Of a stretch of 64,000 nt of DNA, positions 8,685-17,347 are shown piece after piece (the stretch's first letter is position 1; every line of letters starts with the position of its first letter). Under the pieces are notes generated by a model, which was not told the origin of the DNA, made no database searches, and was given only the letters and a program-made list of their open reading frames with translations. The stretch lies in NCBI GenBank assembly GCA_963805495.1, contig CAWDUQ010000001.1, forward strand, positions 124,001-188,000, in the 5' to 3' direction. This stretch comes from DAHUXD01 sp963805495 (GTDB lineage Bacteria; Acidobacteriota; Thermoanaerobaculia; UBA5066; Gp7-AA6). The translations under genes and the position numbers were made by a program.

Positions 8685-9224
8685 TCAGGTGACACGCGCG
8701 CCGAATCGGTGCGGCAATCGTGCGCGCAACCAGCGCATCTGCCCACGATGATTGATCTCATCTTCGGCGACGTGAAACCAGGCCCAATGCACGTTCATCC
8801 TCGGATCGGCGCTGACGGTTCGGTCCAACCAGGCGTCGTCGCGCGAGGCGAGAGCTTCCAGGGTCTTCTGGCGTACGGTCGCCAACTGCTCCAGATAGTA
8901 CTCCAGGGGCTCGCCGCGCAGTGTGCGCTGCCCCTCGGGCCCCAGCGTCAAGGCGGCCGCCCACGTCGAGTCCTCCTGAGGCGACAAATCGCGGTCTTCG
9001 AAGGTGAGGACTTGGTAGGCGCGTTCTACCGTGACCACATGGGCCAGGAGCGCACCAATCGAGTTACTCCGATCATCGTGCAGATGATCCAGTTCAGGAA
9101 TGGTCATCCCCTTGACAGCGGCAACTGTGGTGGAACGGGCATATGTGAGAATGCCGACGAGTCTCCCAATTACCGGCGTGTAGCCCGGCAGTGGCTCGAT
9201 CCGCAGTGATTCTGGCATCAACAA
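8685..9224 (-). CDS. DinB-superfamily protein
   Basis: 179 residues. The N-terminal helix IGRLVGILTYARSTTVAAV leads to IGALLAHVVTVERAYQ (first histidine) and HWAWFHVAEDEINHRGQMRWLRARL with the C-terminal HxxxxxxxH ligands, the metal site of DinB_2/DUF664 proteins. Related proteins include thiol transferases; substrate unknown. Remote from the DinB at 1501-1947 in sequence. Confidence 0.78.
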   Translation of the reverse strand: MLMPESLRIEPLPGYTPVIGRLVGILTYARSTTVAAVKGMTIPELDHLHDDRSNSIGALLAHVVTVERAYQVLTFEDRDLSPQEDSTWAAALTLGPEGQRTLRGEPLEYYLEQLATVRQKTLEALASRDDAWLDRTVSADPRMNVHWAWFHVAEDEINHRGQMRWLRARLPHRFGARVT

Positions 9225-9238
9225 GGAAGCTTTGTGTC

Positions 9239-9314
9239 ACCTGACGGGTGGCGGGTTAGCAGCGGGCGAGGAGCCGAAGGCGACGAGCGAGTCCGCTGCA
9301 CGCGCGTGTCAGGC
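9239..9314 (-). repeat. attC, 76 bp, boxes ACCTGAC/GTCAGGC
   Basis: The outer stem carries GA/TC replacements in both boxes that keep pairing. Closes the DUF3224 cassette. Confidence 0.85.
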
Positions 9315-9383
9315 AGCGTTGTTGATTGGCGCCAGGGGATGGTGCGACCGCCTCCCACCGCGAAGGGTCCGACTGGCGTCAGG

Positions 9384-9782
9384 CTAGCCCAACTCATAGT
9401 TCAGTGTCAGTGGATGCTCGGTCCCGTGCCCAAGGGCCGAGGTGCCCTCGCCGCGCAGGCCCACAAGCTCTCCCGTGCCGGAGCCAGGGACTACGGAGTA
9501 GGACTCCTTCGCCACGCCGTTCTCGAAGGTTCCAACGCGTTGGAGCACGAAGGTGCCCGCTTTCCCGGCAACGCGCCCGATGAAGCGCTCGAGCCCGACG
9601 AATGCGGCCGAAGCATCGCTGCGGTACATCATCAAATATTCGACATGTCCCTCGCCCGCGATATCGCCGGTGAACGTCTTTGTGACCGCGGCCCGAGTCA
9701 ACTTTGGCAGGTCCTGGCCCTCGCTATATGGCTTCTCTTCCCAGCTCTTGATGGCGAACCGGGCGTTTGCTACGTTCTTCAT
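9384..9782 (-). CDS. DUF3224-family protein
   Basis: 132 residues from the ATG at 9782 (GGGGGT upstream), preferred to a frame that begins 39 codons earlier. FAIKSWEEKPYSE, TFTGDIAGEGHVEYLMMY, FVGLERFIGRVAGKAGTFVLQ and the C-terminal GTGELVGLRGEG / LNYEL fit the DUF3224 beta-barrel family. No enzymatic role is established. Confidence 0.78.
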   Translation of the reverse strand: MKNVANARFAIKSWEEKPYSEGQDLPKLTRAAVTKTFTGDIAGEGHVEYLMMYRSDASAAFVGLERFIGRVAGKAGTFVLQRVGTFENGVAKESYSVVPGSGTGELVGLRGEGTSALGHGTEHPLTLNYELG

Positions 9783-9915
9783 GGTTCTACCCCCGGCAAA
9801 TGATCGGAACCTCGTTGCCCATGAGTGTTCTCTCCTCGGACGCCTCAAATCATCGCACCGTTCCATGACTCGATTGGACCTGCCGAGAAAACCTGCCATC
9901 CGTGGCCCGTACGCT

Positions 9916-9991
9916 GCGTAATCGGTAGCGCGTCAGCGGCGAGCGAAGAGCCGAAGGCGATGAGCGAGTCCGCTGCCTGCACGTGTTAGGC
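9916..9991 (-). repeat. attC, 76 bp, left box decayed
   Basis: Boxes GCGTAAT and GTTAGGC; apical part GAGCGAAGAGCC...GATGAGCGAG. Supplies the TAA stop of the 9986-10507 gene. Confidence 0.82.
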
Positions 9992-10507
9992 GCCACTTGC
10001 GATGACCCTTCTCATAGTCTCTTCGGGGGTATCAAGGGAGGTATCTAAGAATGCGTTTCGCGGAAATATGGCGCCCGTGAATTTGGCGTGCAGCGATGCG
10101 ACGCGCTCGGGCCCGAGGTTCCAGCTGCTGCGCGCCGAATCGCGAGCAATGGCAACCTCCAGCCTCGGGTGCAGAACACAGATGCGCCATGCGATGTGGT
10201 TTCGCTTGAAGAATTCGCTGTACTCAAGGAAGGACTCCGGTGGGCTCTCATGAACAGTTGCATCAATCACGACAGGTCTCCCGAGCGCGACTGCCTCGCG
10301 TACCAAGGCGAACACGGCATCGTGGACTCGGCGGCGCTTTCGACGGTGCGCCGACGAGCCAAAGACGCCCCGATTCCTGCCGAATCTCTCGTGCCAGATG
10401 TCGTCCTCCGAAACCCGTACCCAGCCAGCCCGCAACGCCAGGAGTTCGGCCACCGTGGTCTTCCCACTTCCGCAGGTGCCGGTAACGATCAGGGCCCGAC
10501 CTGTCAA
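9986..10507 (-). CDS. AAA-type P-loop kinase-like protein
   Basis: 173 residues. Walker A GTCGSGKTT at about residues 11-19, a DD pair in VSEDDIWHERFG, and VVIDATVHESP as Walker B-like strand. Length and motif spacing suit small nucleoside, gluconate or antibiotic kinases; substrate unknown. The frame has no ATG: the TTG at 10507 with AGGGA about 10 bases upstream is the best start. A truncated paralogue lies at 3757-4160. Confidence 0.7.
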   Translation of the reverse strand: MTGRALIVTGTCGSGKTTVAELLALRAGWVRVSEDDIWHERFGRNRGVFGSSAHRRKRRRVHDAVFALVREAVALGRPVVIDATVHESPPESFLEYSEFFKRNHIAWRICVLHPRLEVAIARDSARSSWNLGPERVASLHAKFTGAIFPRNAFLDTSLDTPEETMRRVIASGA

Positions 10508-10528
10508 GTCATTGCGGTCCCTGGTGGC

Positions 10529-10604
10529 GCCTAACGGGTGGCGGGTCTGCGGCGAGTGACGAGCCGAAAGCGCCGAACGAGTCCGCTGCACCCGCGGGTT
10601 AGGC
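10529..10604 (-). repeat. attC, 76 bp
   Basis: Perfect GCCTAAC/GTTAGGC boxes; the left arm has CTGCGG where most have CAGCGG. Confidence 0.92.
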
Positions 10605-10611
10605 GGCGATC

Positions 10612-10860
10612 CTACGCCAGCCATGCGACCTTGAGGCCGTTCACGCTCTCCAGCCTGGCCCGATCCGCGGGCGTCGCACACCCAATCACGGGCATCCTGG
10701 CCGCGGTCCTTTTCGTCGACATCGACATTGGTGAAGCGGTGGGTGGTATTCCGACGTCGTCGATGTTCTTCCCCCGATGACCCGCAGGGACCACCGGATC
10801 CCCGGCCTTTCCGGCCGCTATGGAAACGCGCGCCGTGAGTCCGTCAAATCGCCAGTCCAA
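10612..10860 (-). CDS. Possible small ORF downstream of phoD-like gene
   Basis: 82 codons between the phosphatase gene and the attC, overlapping the phosphatase 3' end by 17 bases. Contains RMPVIGCATPADRARLESVNG. Could be a real short gene or the remnant of a longer one; no family recognised. Confidence 0.25.
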   Translation of the reverse strand: MDWRFDGLTARVSIAAGKAGDPVVPAGHRGKNIDDVGIPPTASPMSMSTKRTAARMPVIGCATPADRARLESVNGLKVAWLA

Positions 10861-12907
10861 CGTCGCCTTCGAGCACCGATGTCTTCAGCTGCGGGCGGTC
10901 TCCGCTCTTCCACAGCGCAGCGGTGAGTACCACCCGATACCGGAGGGGCCCCCCGTCGGGCCGTTCGCTGCGCGCAATGGGACGTGGGATGCAGACGAAC
11001 TCGGTGCGCATTTCATCGTTCGACACCCGGACCTTCGCATAACCGTGTCCTCCCAGATCCACGAACTCGAGGTGCGGAGCGAGATCCGGATTGGACAGCG
11101 ACCGCGCGCGCTCGAGGTCGAAGCTCTTCGCATATTCCAGACACGCGCGGACGCCGTGCCTCAGCAACATGTTGAGGGTCCACTCCGGCTTCGCCCCCCC
11201 ATCCCTGTCGGCCAGAAACAGCGGCCGCAGCGGAGCGTCCTTCGGAAGCTTGTGCTCGTAGGCCTCCATGGGGCCGGGACTGACGAGTGACGCGCCGACG
11301 AAACTCAAGCCGACGGGCGCGAACTTGCCGGGCGGGAGTTCGGCAGTCGCATATCCGGCCCAGAAGCTGTGGCGGTCGCCCGAGACGATGGCGAAGCCCG
11401 TGATCTTCGCGTCGCGAACGACATCGTAGATCTCGGCGCGCTCGACGTACGCCGTGCCGTAGTCACCCCCGCCCATCGATGCGTACGTGTCTTTCGGCCA
11501 CGACTCTTTGGTGAGACCCGCCGGCAGGTTCTGCGGATCGGCTCGCGAATCCAGAGCGCCCATCGAGTTCGCCCAGATTTTCCAAACCGCGGTTGAGCTC
11601 CTGAGCTTGTCCTTGAACCAGGCCTTCTGCTCCGCGCCGAGAATCGTCTGTGGCGGCGCGCTCCGTTGTGGATTGGCAACGTGCGCATCGTTGAAACGGA
11701 CCTCGGAAGGGGGAGCGCCGCCATGGAACGCGCGGCCGCCGTCGAGGACCTGCATGAGAGGCTCGGGAGCCATTCCGATGAACTCGTTGCCGCCGAGCTT
11801 CTCGAGAGACGAGTCGCTGAAGGGGTCCGCGCTCCGATAGCTGTGCTGGTCGGTGATGATCACGTCCAGGTTGTGACCGTACCGCAGCGCCCGGTAGCCC
11901 TTGAGGCTGTTGATCGCCGTCAGGTTGTTCGGCTCCATCCCCAGCCCGTCGCTGTCGAACTCCGTGATGGGGACGTCCTTGACGGCTGGCGGATCGAAAC
12001 GCTCGAGCGAACCGCTCGGCGCGGCGACACGGGCGGGGAGGTACTCGAACCAGGCCTGGTTCGCCGCGATCTTGACGCTCTGGCCCGGTTGCTCGATCGG
12101 CCCCGCCTTGACGATGCTCTGCCAGCCCTGCCACGAGAACTCGTGGTTGTCCCAGATGGCGACGAACGGCCAGCGCGCGCGGGCATCCTGGAGGTCGGGA
12201 TCGGCGAGATAGCCTTTGTAGACGGCCCGGTAGCCGTCGACGGTCAACGGTATGTGGAAGTTGCCGGCCTTCGGGCCGTCCGGGTACCGCGCCACCTCGT
12301 AGATCGTCCGGTCGTAGCGTGTCTTCACCTCGTCGGGATACTCGACCACCTCGTAGATGAAGTCCCCCAGGTGCAGAACGAAGTCGAGCCGTCGGGCGGC
12401 GGGAGCGCGCTCATCTTCGTAGATCATCCGGCGGTAGGCGTTGAGCTTGCCCTCGTTGACGTCCTGACAGCTCACGAATGCGAAGTTCACCGTGCGCGGA
12501 TCGTTGGGCAACGGCGCCGTCATCGTGCGGCCGACCCGGCTGCCGTTCCCGCCGGTGTCGGTGAACCGATACCAGTAAGTGCGCGCCGGCTTGAGTCCGC
12601 CAATCAGAACGCGCGCGGTCCAGTCCGCGGCGCTTGAGACCGGTGCCTGCGCGTGCGCGACGACACGGCGGAATGCCCCATCCTCGGCGACCTCGACGGT
12701 CAGGAGCTGGCGCGTGCCCTGCGTAAACGGACGCCTCGTCCACAGGATGACGCTGTGCGGATCGGGATCGCCCGAGGCGACCCCCTGGGGATAGAGATCG
12801 CGCCGCTCATGCCAGGGGACACGCGATCCGCGAGCCGGTCCGGCCCATGCGAGCGAAGCACCCATTGCTGCTGCAGTTTTGAGAAAGGATCGGCGGCTGA
12901 TCGGCAT
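10844..12907 (-). CDS. PhoD-like alkaline phosphatase, Tat-exported
   Basis: 687 residues. A twin-arginine signal (ISRRSFLKTAAAMGASLAWA) opens the protein. The PhoD N-terminal domain follows (YPQGVASGDPDPHSVILWTR, about residues 38-57). The metallophosphatase domain shows FVSCQDVNEGK, LHLGDFIYE, AIWDNHEFSWQGW and VSGDRHSFWAG, the metal-ligand set of PhoD phosphodiesterases/phosphatases. It should release phosphate from phosphoesters outside the cytoplasm. At 2.1 kb it would be one of the largest genes lying between two attC sites here (10529 and 13200). Confidence 0.9.
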   Translation of the reverse strand: MPISRRSFLKTAAAMGASLAWAGPARGSRVPWHERRDLYPQGVASGDPDPHSVILWTRRPFTQGTRQLLTVEVAEDGAFRRVVAHAQAPVSSAADWTARVLIGGLKPARTYWYRFTDTGGNGSRVGRTMTAPLPNDPRTVNFAFVSCQDVNEGKLNAYRRMIYEDERAPAARRLDFVLHLGDFIYEVVEYPDEVKTRYDRTIYEVARYPDGPKAGNFHIPLTVDGYRAVYKGYLADPDLQDARARWPFVAIWDNHEFSWQGWQSIVKAGPIEQPGQSVKIAANQAWFEYLPARVAAPSGSLERFDPPAVKDVPITEFDSDGLGMEPNNLTAINSLKGYRALRYGHNLDVIITDQHSYRSADPFSDSSLEKLGGNEFIGMAPEPLMQVLDGGRAFHGGAPPSEVRFNDAHVANPQRSAPPQTILGAEQKAWFKDKLRSSTAVWKIWANSMGALDSRADPQNLPAGLTKESWPKDTYASMGGGDYGTAYVERAEIYDVVRDAKITGFAIVSGDRHSFWAGYATAELPPGKFAPVGLSFVGASLVSPGPMEAYEHKLPKDAPLRPLFLADRDGGAKPEWTLNMLLRHGVRACLEYAKSFDLERARSLSNPDLAPHLEFVDLGGHGYAKVRVSNDEMRTEFVCIPRPIARSERPDGGPLRYRVVLTAALWKSGDRPQLKTSVLEGDVGLAI

Positions 12908-13199
12908 GGTCTCACTCCGTCCAGGCTGCAGTTGGCGTCACCTCAGGGTTCGGACGCGAACGCCCGCTGAGACAAGTACGTACTCTCTGCCCGTAAGTTG
13001 CCGTGGCGTGCAACTCGTCGATCAAATGCGACGATCCGGCGATCGGAACGCCGGACGTCGTCGCCGGCCTTCCGCTTCGTTCGGCCCATGGCTGGATGGG
13101 ACTCGCTGAACCGGTTGATACTTCCAGGGCCGCCTGTTTCAGCCGGAGGGCATTGCTGTCCGACTCCCGAGATGACGCCTGACTGGCCTTCCGACTGTC
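12908..13199. other. 292 bp without a recognised gene
   Basis: Upstream of the phosphatase start. I see no ORF with a plausible start, no hairpin with a T-run and no repeat family member. It probably holds the phosphatase promoter. Confidence 0.4.
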
Positions 13200-13275
13200 G
13201 CCTGACGGCCGGCGGGTCAGCGGTGAGCTCCCAGCCGAAGCCGAGGAGCGACTCCCCTTCACGCGCGGGTCACGT
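13200..13275 (-). repeat. Decayed attC, 76 bp, boxes GCCTGAC/GTCACGT
   Basis: Length kept; the right arm reads ACTCCCCTTCACGCGCGG. Closes the KOW-protein cassette, whose last codons run into it. Confidence 0.78.
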
Positions 13276-13444
13276 CCTGCACCTGGACATTCTTTGCGAG
13301 CGTCTTGAAGCGAGGTCCGTTGGGCGGAACCACGGTGATGGTGACGTGACGGCTCTTGCTCTTGTTGATGTCGCGTACGGTGCCGGACTTGCCTTTGTGC
13401 GCGCCGGCGACCACGTTACAAAAGGCACCCTCTTTCAACTTCAT
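13259..13444 (-). CDS. KOW-motif small protein
   Basis: 61 residues. MKLKEGAFCNVVAGAHKGKSGTV contains the KOW motif (VVAGAHKGKSGTV) seen in ribosomal protein L24 and NusG, followed by VTITVVPPNGPRF. Too short for L24 and isolated in a cassette, so a nucleic-acid or ribosome-binding accessory is plausible but unproven. A second version is at 58727-58894. Confidence 0.68.
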   Translation of the reverse strand: MKLKEGAFCNVVAGAHKGKSGTVRDINKSKSRHVTITVVPPNGPRFKTLAKNVQVQDVTRA

Positions 13445-13688
13445 CTATCCCTCCGCCAATCCGCGTCTCGCGCTGCCCGGCGCCCCGCATCACCTGCCGG
13501 CGGAAGCGAGCGAAGCCCGCTGTAGCCGGTCAGCTGCATGCGGAGGTTATGCGGCATTTCGCTGAGACCGCGTCTGACTGTCGTCGTTTTGGACCCACAT
13601 CGACCCATGGTAGTCGGCCGCTACCTGTCTTGTTTCCGGGGCGCGGCGACGCCCGGTCGGACGCACAACGCCGCCGGTGTGCCCTTTG

Positions 13689-13883
13689 CTAAGAGTTGTC
13701 GGAAAGCTCAATTAAAGCCAGGGTTTCCCCCCAGGTTCGGTAGATTCCAGAAACCAGGAAGAGCGATGTTGAGCCCGCTACGGCGAAAGGGGCAAAAGCC
13801 TCTCCGGCGATCAATCCCGCGCCGCTGCAGATCAGGACGACGCTGGCAACGATCGGAACGCCGTTGTGGACGATCCTGTCCAT
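13689..13883 (-). CDS. Small membrane protein, unknown
   Basis: 64 residues from the ATG at 13883: MDRIVHNGVPIVASVVLICSG begins a first helix and FAPFAVAGSTSLFLVSGIY forms a second. No family recognised; the longer 91-codon frame is less likely because its N-terminus overlaps another ORF. Confidence 0.45.
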   Translation of the reverse strand: MDRIVHNGVPIVASVVLICSGAGLIAGEAFAPFAVAGSTSLFLVSGIYRTWGETLALIELSDNS

Positions 13884-13984
13884 CTTCGTCCTAATGGCCC
13901 TGAGATGGAGACCGCTCTGCACGCGGACTATATTAATTCGATAGATTGAGTCCCCAATCCCCATCGCACCGAAAATAACTCCTC

Positions 13985-14202
13985 TTGGCCAACTGGACCG
14001 CTACGGCACCAACACCGCCATGCTCTGGAGGAGGACCTCGGTGAAGCTGTACATCGCAGGCGTCAGCGATGCATGGTGCGATGTCCAACTTCCGGGAGGT
14101 CGACAAGCCGGTGCCAAGCGTGACGACAACAAACAGCAATACCACAAATACCGAGCCAGCCGCCCCGGTCGTGGTGAAGAAGTCGCTCCAACCGTTAAGC
14201 AT
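13985..14202 (-). pseudogene. Frameshifted membrane-protein gene
   Basis: Begins MLNGWSDFFTTTGAAGSVFVVLL, the N-terminus of a widespread small integral membrane family. After about 40 codons the reading frame turns polar, while another frame gives the expected continuation (SLTPAMYSFTEVLLQSMAVLVP). At least one frameshift is needed to join them. Confidence 0.5.
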
Positions 14203-14363
14203 CAGACTGTTCCTCAACGTTCAGCGCGTTATTGTGAAACTGAGACGCCCCCACACTTGGCGACACAAGTGCCGGCATGGAGCAACGACACTCGCACTCC
14301 CCAGTGCCAGGCTATCGGCGATACCGGCCGTTGTGGGACAAATGCCGTGTGACATCTAATGTC

Positions 14364-14423
14364 GCCTGACGCCCGGCATCAGCCGCTGCGCCAAGGGCTG
14401 TCCGCTGCACGCTCTTGTTAGGC
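14364..14423 (-). repeat. Short attC (60 bp), boxes GCCTGAC/GTTAGGC
   Basis: Loop shortened relative to the 76-bp sites; the right arm GTCCGCTGCACGCTCTT is still clear. Closes the 14454-15092 cassette. Confidence 0.75.
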
Positions 14424-14453
14424 CGCAGCAGGGCATCGACATCACTCCCCTGC

Positions 14454-15092
14454 CTACATCTGCAATAAGAAATAGATGACAAACAGGAGAACTGCGCCCA
14501 GACAGGCGCCGTAAAGCAACTTGATCCCCAGCGACGTGCGAATGCCCTCAGCGGGTGGCGGGAAGGGAATGCTGATCGCCCGTATGGCCGCCAGATAGCC
14601 TACCGTCCCCATCGCAATCCTTAACCAGTCAAACGCAACCCACTGTCGCACCATCGCCCGGATCATCGCAGTATCAGTAGTCGCGCCTGGAGCGCCTCTG
14701 GCAACTGCCCACAGCGCAGCGTTGCGTGGCCAGAACGCGAGGACCGTGAATATCAATGTCGCAAAAATCATTATCGCCGATAGGAACAGCAACAGTCGGT
14801 ACTTCGGCGGTGTTGCCCAGCCGCTTATCAACGCTCCTAGAGAAGCCAGCAGCAGCGCGGCAGAGCTTGGAATGAAAAACTCGCCTGTGTCTACAGGGTA
14901 TCGCGGCCCGTATGGCAATAAGCTCAATGACTCCGGCGGAGAGGCACTCCAGGCGCCCACGAGGACGCGCAGATCGAACAGCTTCGCGCCCAGAAGGACT
15001 CCCCAGGCGATTACCAGGATCCACAGAAAGAACCGGGTGACGCGCATGCGCGTGAAGATGGTTCTGCTCGAGGGCTCGATTGTGGTAGTCAC
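14454..15092 (-). CDS. Membrane protein, possibly DUF1772 (anthrone-oxygenase-like)
   Basis: 212 residues with four TM helices (about residues 20-40, 75-95, 103-125 and a C-terminal one at 188-210). The arrangement of two helices, LLLFLSAIMIFATLIFTVLAFWP and a WVAFDWLRIAMGTVGYLAAI segment resembles DUF1772. That domain is found in anthrone oxygenase-like proteins; the assignment is tentative. ATG at 15092. Confidence 0.6.
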   Translation of the reverse strand: MTTTIEPSSRTIFTRMRVTRFFLWILVIAWGVLLGAKLFDLRVLVGAWSASPPESLSLLPYGPRYPVDTGEFFIPSSAALLLASLGALISGWATPPKYRLLLFLSAIMIFATLIFTVLAFWPRNAALWAVARGAPGATTDTAMIRAMVRQWVAFDWLRIAMGTVGYLAAIRAISIPFPPPAEGIRTSLGIKLLYGACLGAVLLFVIYFLLQM

Positions 15093-15247
15093 GATTCCTC
15101 CTCGCGCGCCCTAACGCTCCGCTTCAGGCGCGGGCCGCGCAGCGGGATCACGAGCGGTTCGACCATGAGCGCCCGCATGGGCCCGCCCATCACCGACGAA
15201 GAGTCTACGAGCGCGCTGATTCAAATGGTCCATTGTTGATCTCCGGC

Positions 15248-15319
15248 GCCTAACGATGCCGAATCATCCGCGCGACGCCAAGCGACTCGCGGCGCGTCGG
15301 CTGCATTCGGAGGTTAGAC
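15248..15319 (-). repeat. attC of divergent sequence, boxes GCCTAAC/GTTAGAC
   Basis: 72 bp. The arms (GATGCCGAATCATCCGCG ... GTCGGCTGCATTCGGAG) differ from the usual GGGTGGCGGGTCAGC type, so it comes from another attC lineage. Closes the SDR cassette. Confidence 0.75.
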
Positions 15320-15335
15320 GTCAACGCCGGGATGG

Positions 15336-16202
15336 TCAGGCCTGCGGACGGGCGTCGATCCCGAACTCTGCTTTGACTCGGGCGTACCAGGCATCGTCGT
15401 CGAGCGATCCCCAGGCCACCCACTCCTCGTCGGTCATCGCTTTGCGCCAGGTGAGAAATGGCACGGCGTCCGGTCCCACTGGATGTCGGAGCTGCCAGGT
15501 GCCGCTGATGGCGATCTCAAGGACTCTGTCCGCCACCAGAGACGGCAACGCTGGGCTCTTCAACACGCTGATGTAGAACGCGGCCATGCGATTCTGCTGC
15601 GGATAGTGGGAGGCGCCTTGCGGGCCGCTGATGCGCCGGGCCATCGGCGTGTCGACGATGCCCGGCTCGACAATCGCAACACGGATGTTGAACGGCTTGG
15701 CCTCCTGGGCCAGGCATTCGCTGAGCGCCTCCACGGCGAATTTGGACGCCGCGTACGCCCCCTGCGGTGACACGGCGATCCGTCCGCCGATGGATGCCAC
15801 GTTGATGATGCAACCGCTTCGACGTCGTCGCATGGCTGGCAGCACAGCCTGAATGCAGCGAAGCGTCCCGAAATAGTTGGTCTCCATGACGGAACGGAAG
15901 TCCGCGAGCGGAAGCTCCTCGACAGAACCCATCCGCTCGATGCCCGCGTTGTTGACGAGCACGTCGATTGGCCCCATCTCCTGCGCGATGCGGCCGACAG
16001 CGTCCCTGACGGACCGGTCGTCATCGACATCCATCATGTAGACGGCAATCGCCAGGTTTTCGTCGCCAGCAACCTTCGCAAGTGCGGGCGCCCTGGCGGG
16101 GTCGCGCATCGTCGCTGCGACCTTGTGGCCCGCTCGGCCGAATGCCAGCGCCGTCGCGAAGCCTATGCCGCTACTGGTGCCCGTAATCAGAATGTTTGCC
16201 AA
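15336..16202 (-). CDS. Short-chain dehydrogenase/reductase (SDR)
   Basis: Classical SDR: ANILITGTSSGIGFATALAF with the TGxxxGIG NAD(P) motif at the very N-terminus, VLVNNAGIERMG (NNAG), ASIGG, and the catalytic YAASKFAVEAL. About 288 residues. Probably an NAD(P)-dependent oxidoreductase of unknown substrate. I start at the TTG at 16202, next to the conserved N-terminus with GGAGAGG upstream; a longer frame reaches 16268. Confidence 0.85.
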   Translation of the reverse strand: MANILITGTSSGIGFATALAFGRAGHKVAATMRDPARAPALAKVAGDENLAIAVYMMDVDDDRSVRDAVGRIAQEMGPIDVLVNNAGIERMGSVEELPLADFRSVMETNYFGTLRCIQAVLPAMRRRRSGCIINVASIGGRIAVSPQGAYAASKFAVEALSECLAQEAKPFNIRVAIVEPGIVDTPMARRISGPQGASHYPQQNRMAAFYISVLKSPALPSLVADRVLEIAISGTWQLRHPVGPDAVPFLTWRKAMTDEEWVAWGSLDDDAWYARVKAEFGIDARPQA

Positions 16203-16269
16203 GTGTCTTGTCCTCTCCAGTCTCCTGGTTACCGTTATTGTAACGTGAGGCGATCTTGTTGAAGTCAAC

Positions 16270-16346
16270 GTCTAACGGGCGACGGGTCGGCGGCGAGCGC
16301 CGTAGCGAGGCGCAGGCGCGAGTCCGCTGCACCCCCGCGGTTAGGC
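16270..16346 (-). repeat. attC, 77 bp, boxes GTCTAAC/GTTAGGC
   Basis: Apical stem CGCC/GGCG; one extra C in the right arm (ACCCCCGCGG) explains the 77-bp length. Confidence 0.9.
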
Positions 16347-16359
16347 GGCGTGCCGAGGT

Positions 16360-16518
16360 TCAGGTACGGTGCCATGGCGGTACGACCAGGCCAACCGGAA
16401 GGGGCATTCCTCGGTAGAAAGAATAATCGCCAATCGGAAAGCCCGAATATGCCGTGATCCGTTGCTCCGCGAGCATGCCGCAAGGGAAGGCGAGCACCAG
16501 ATAAGCAACGACGATCAA
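16360..16518 (-). CDS. Small secreted or membrane-anchored protein, unknown
   Basis: 52 residues from a TTG preceded by AAAAGG. The hydrophobic start LIVVAYLVLAFPCGMLAEQR looks like a signal segment, followed by a short aromatic-rich tail (SGFPIGDYSFYRGMP). It lies inside a cassette but could be chance. No family recognised. Confidence 0.35.
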   Translation of the reverse strand: MIVVAYLVLAFPCGMLAEQRITAYSGFPIGDYSFYRGMPLPVGLVVPPWHRT

Positions 16519-16589
16519 TACGGACCTTTTCCAAGGAGAGGTGCCTGCCTCGCGACGTGCGCCGAGCTACCACCGCGCCCTCGGACGCC

Positions 16590-16659
16590 GGGCTCGCGCC
16601 CACAGACCTACGGCGACAAGGACGGAGCGCCGCGAGTCCGCTGCAACCGCATGTTAGGC
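16590..16659 (-). repeat. Half-decayed attC
   Basis: The right arm GCGAGTCCGCTGCAACCGCATGTTAGGC is intact; no left core box can be placed. Confidence 0.6.
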
Positions 16660-16679
16660 GGCCGCACATTCTGCGACTC

Positions 16680-16830
16680 TGGACCGAGCTGAACTCTCCC
16701 GCGCGAGGCCCGCAGCTTCCGCCACGATGCGACGAATAGCATCCTGACTGGGTCGAGGCTTTCGCCGCGTTCGCTCATCCGCGTGCTCAGGTTTAAGACA
16801 CCCCGATCAACTCACCGGTTCCCATCCTCT
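16680..16830 (-). repeat. Relic of a family III cassette
   Basis: Shares GCAGCTTCCGCCACGATGCGA, GCATC.TGA.TGGG and TCACCGGTTCC, in the same order, with the family III cassettes at 33862-34088 and 36534-36760. The rest of 16660-16969 shows no gene. Confidence 0.5.
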
Positions 16831-16969
16831 TGATGGATCTAGGGTTGCGTGCGCCGAGCTGCTGCCTCGGCTGTCCCCGAGAAGAGAAGCGCGCCCTCGG
16901 GGACGACCGCCGTCGAAAACGCAGCCCGCGGTTGCGTTCCCCCTTGCATGCCGCCAGTCCGTGTGCTAC

Positions 16970-16993
16970 ATACTGAACCGAATGGTTCAGTAT
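16970..16993 (+). promoter_or_regulatory. Palindromic operator over the arsR-type start codon
   Basis: Perfect 10-bp inverted repeat ATACTGAACC-GAAT-GGTTCAGTAT; the ATG at 16982-16984 lies in its centre. Inferred autoregulatory site for the winged-helix repressor encoded there. Confidence 0.75.
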
Positions 16994-17347
16994 TCGCGCG
17001 CCCACCTCGATGCCTCGTTCGCCGCGCTCTCGGATGCCACCCGACGCGGCGTTCTGGAGCAGCTGGGACGTTCCGACGCTTCGATCACGGACCTTGCCGA
17101 GAAGTTCCACATGACCCTCACGGGCATCAAGAAGCACGTCGGCGTCCTGGAGCAGTCCGGGCTCGTCACCACGGAGAAGCTCGGGCGCGTGCGGACCTGC
17201 AAGCTCGGCCCGCGCCGATTGGAGGAAGAGACGGCATGGCTCGAGAGGTACCGCCATCTCTGGGACGCACGCTTCGACGAGTTGGACAAGGTCGTCGAGG
17301 AATTGAAACGAAAGGAGAAGGTCGATGGACGCAAGAAGAGAGAGTGA
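16982..17347 (+). CDS. ArsR-family transcriptional regulator
   Basis: 121 residues from MVQYSRAHLD. The winged-helix core is plain: FAALSDATRRGVLEQLG, ITDLAEKFHMTLTGIKKHVGVLEQSGLV (recognition helix) and TTEKLGRVRTCKLGP (wing). No metal-binding cysteine pair is present, so it belongs with the non-metal ArsR proteins that pair with SRPBCC genes. The next gene overlaps its 3' end by 23 bp. Plus strand, against the cassette direction. Confidence 0.88.
   Translation: MVQYSRAHLDASFAALSDATRRGVLEQLGRSDASITDLAEKFHMTLTGIKKHVGVLEQSGLVTTEKLGRVRTCKLGPRRLEEETAWLERYRHLWDARFDELDKVVEELKRKEKVDGRKKRE

Noticed and set aside
10612..10860. A complete functional gene between phoD-like gene and attC
   Set aside because: Listed only at low confidence: no start signal, no family, and it overlaps the phosphatase end.
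13445..13560. attC-like end GGTCAGCTGCATGCGGAGGTTATGC
   Set aside because: Only one half is readable and the core GTTATGC has no partner; too weak to list.
15110..15247. Additional attC starting with CCTAACGCTCCGC
   Set aside because: A left core box is present but no matching right box or arm could be found before the site at 15248.
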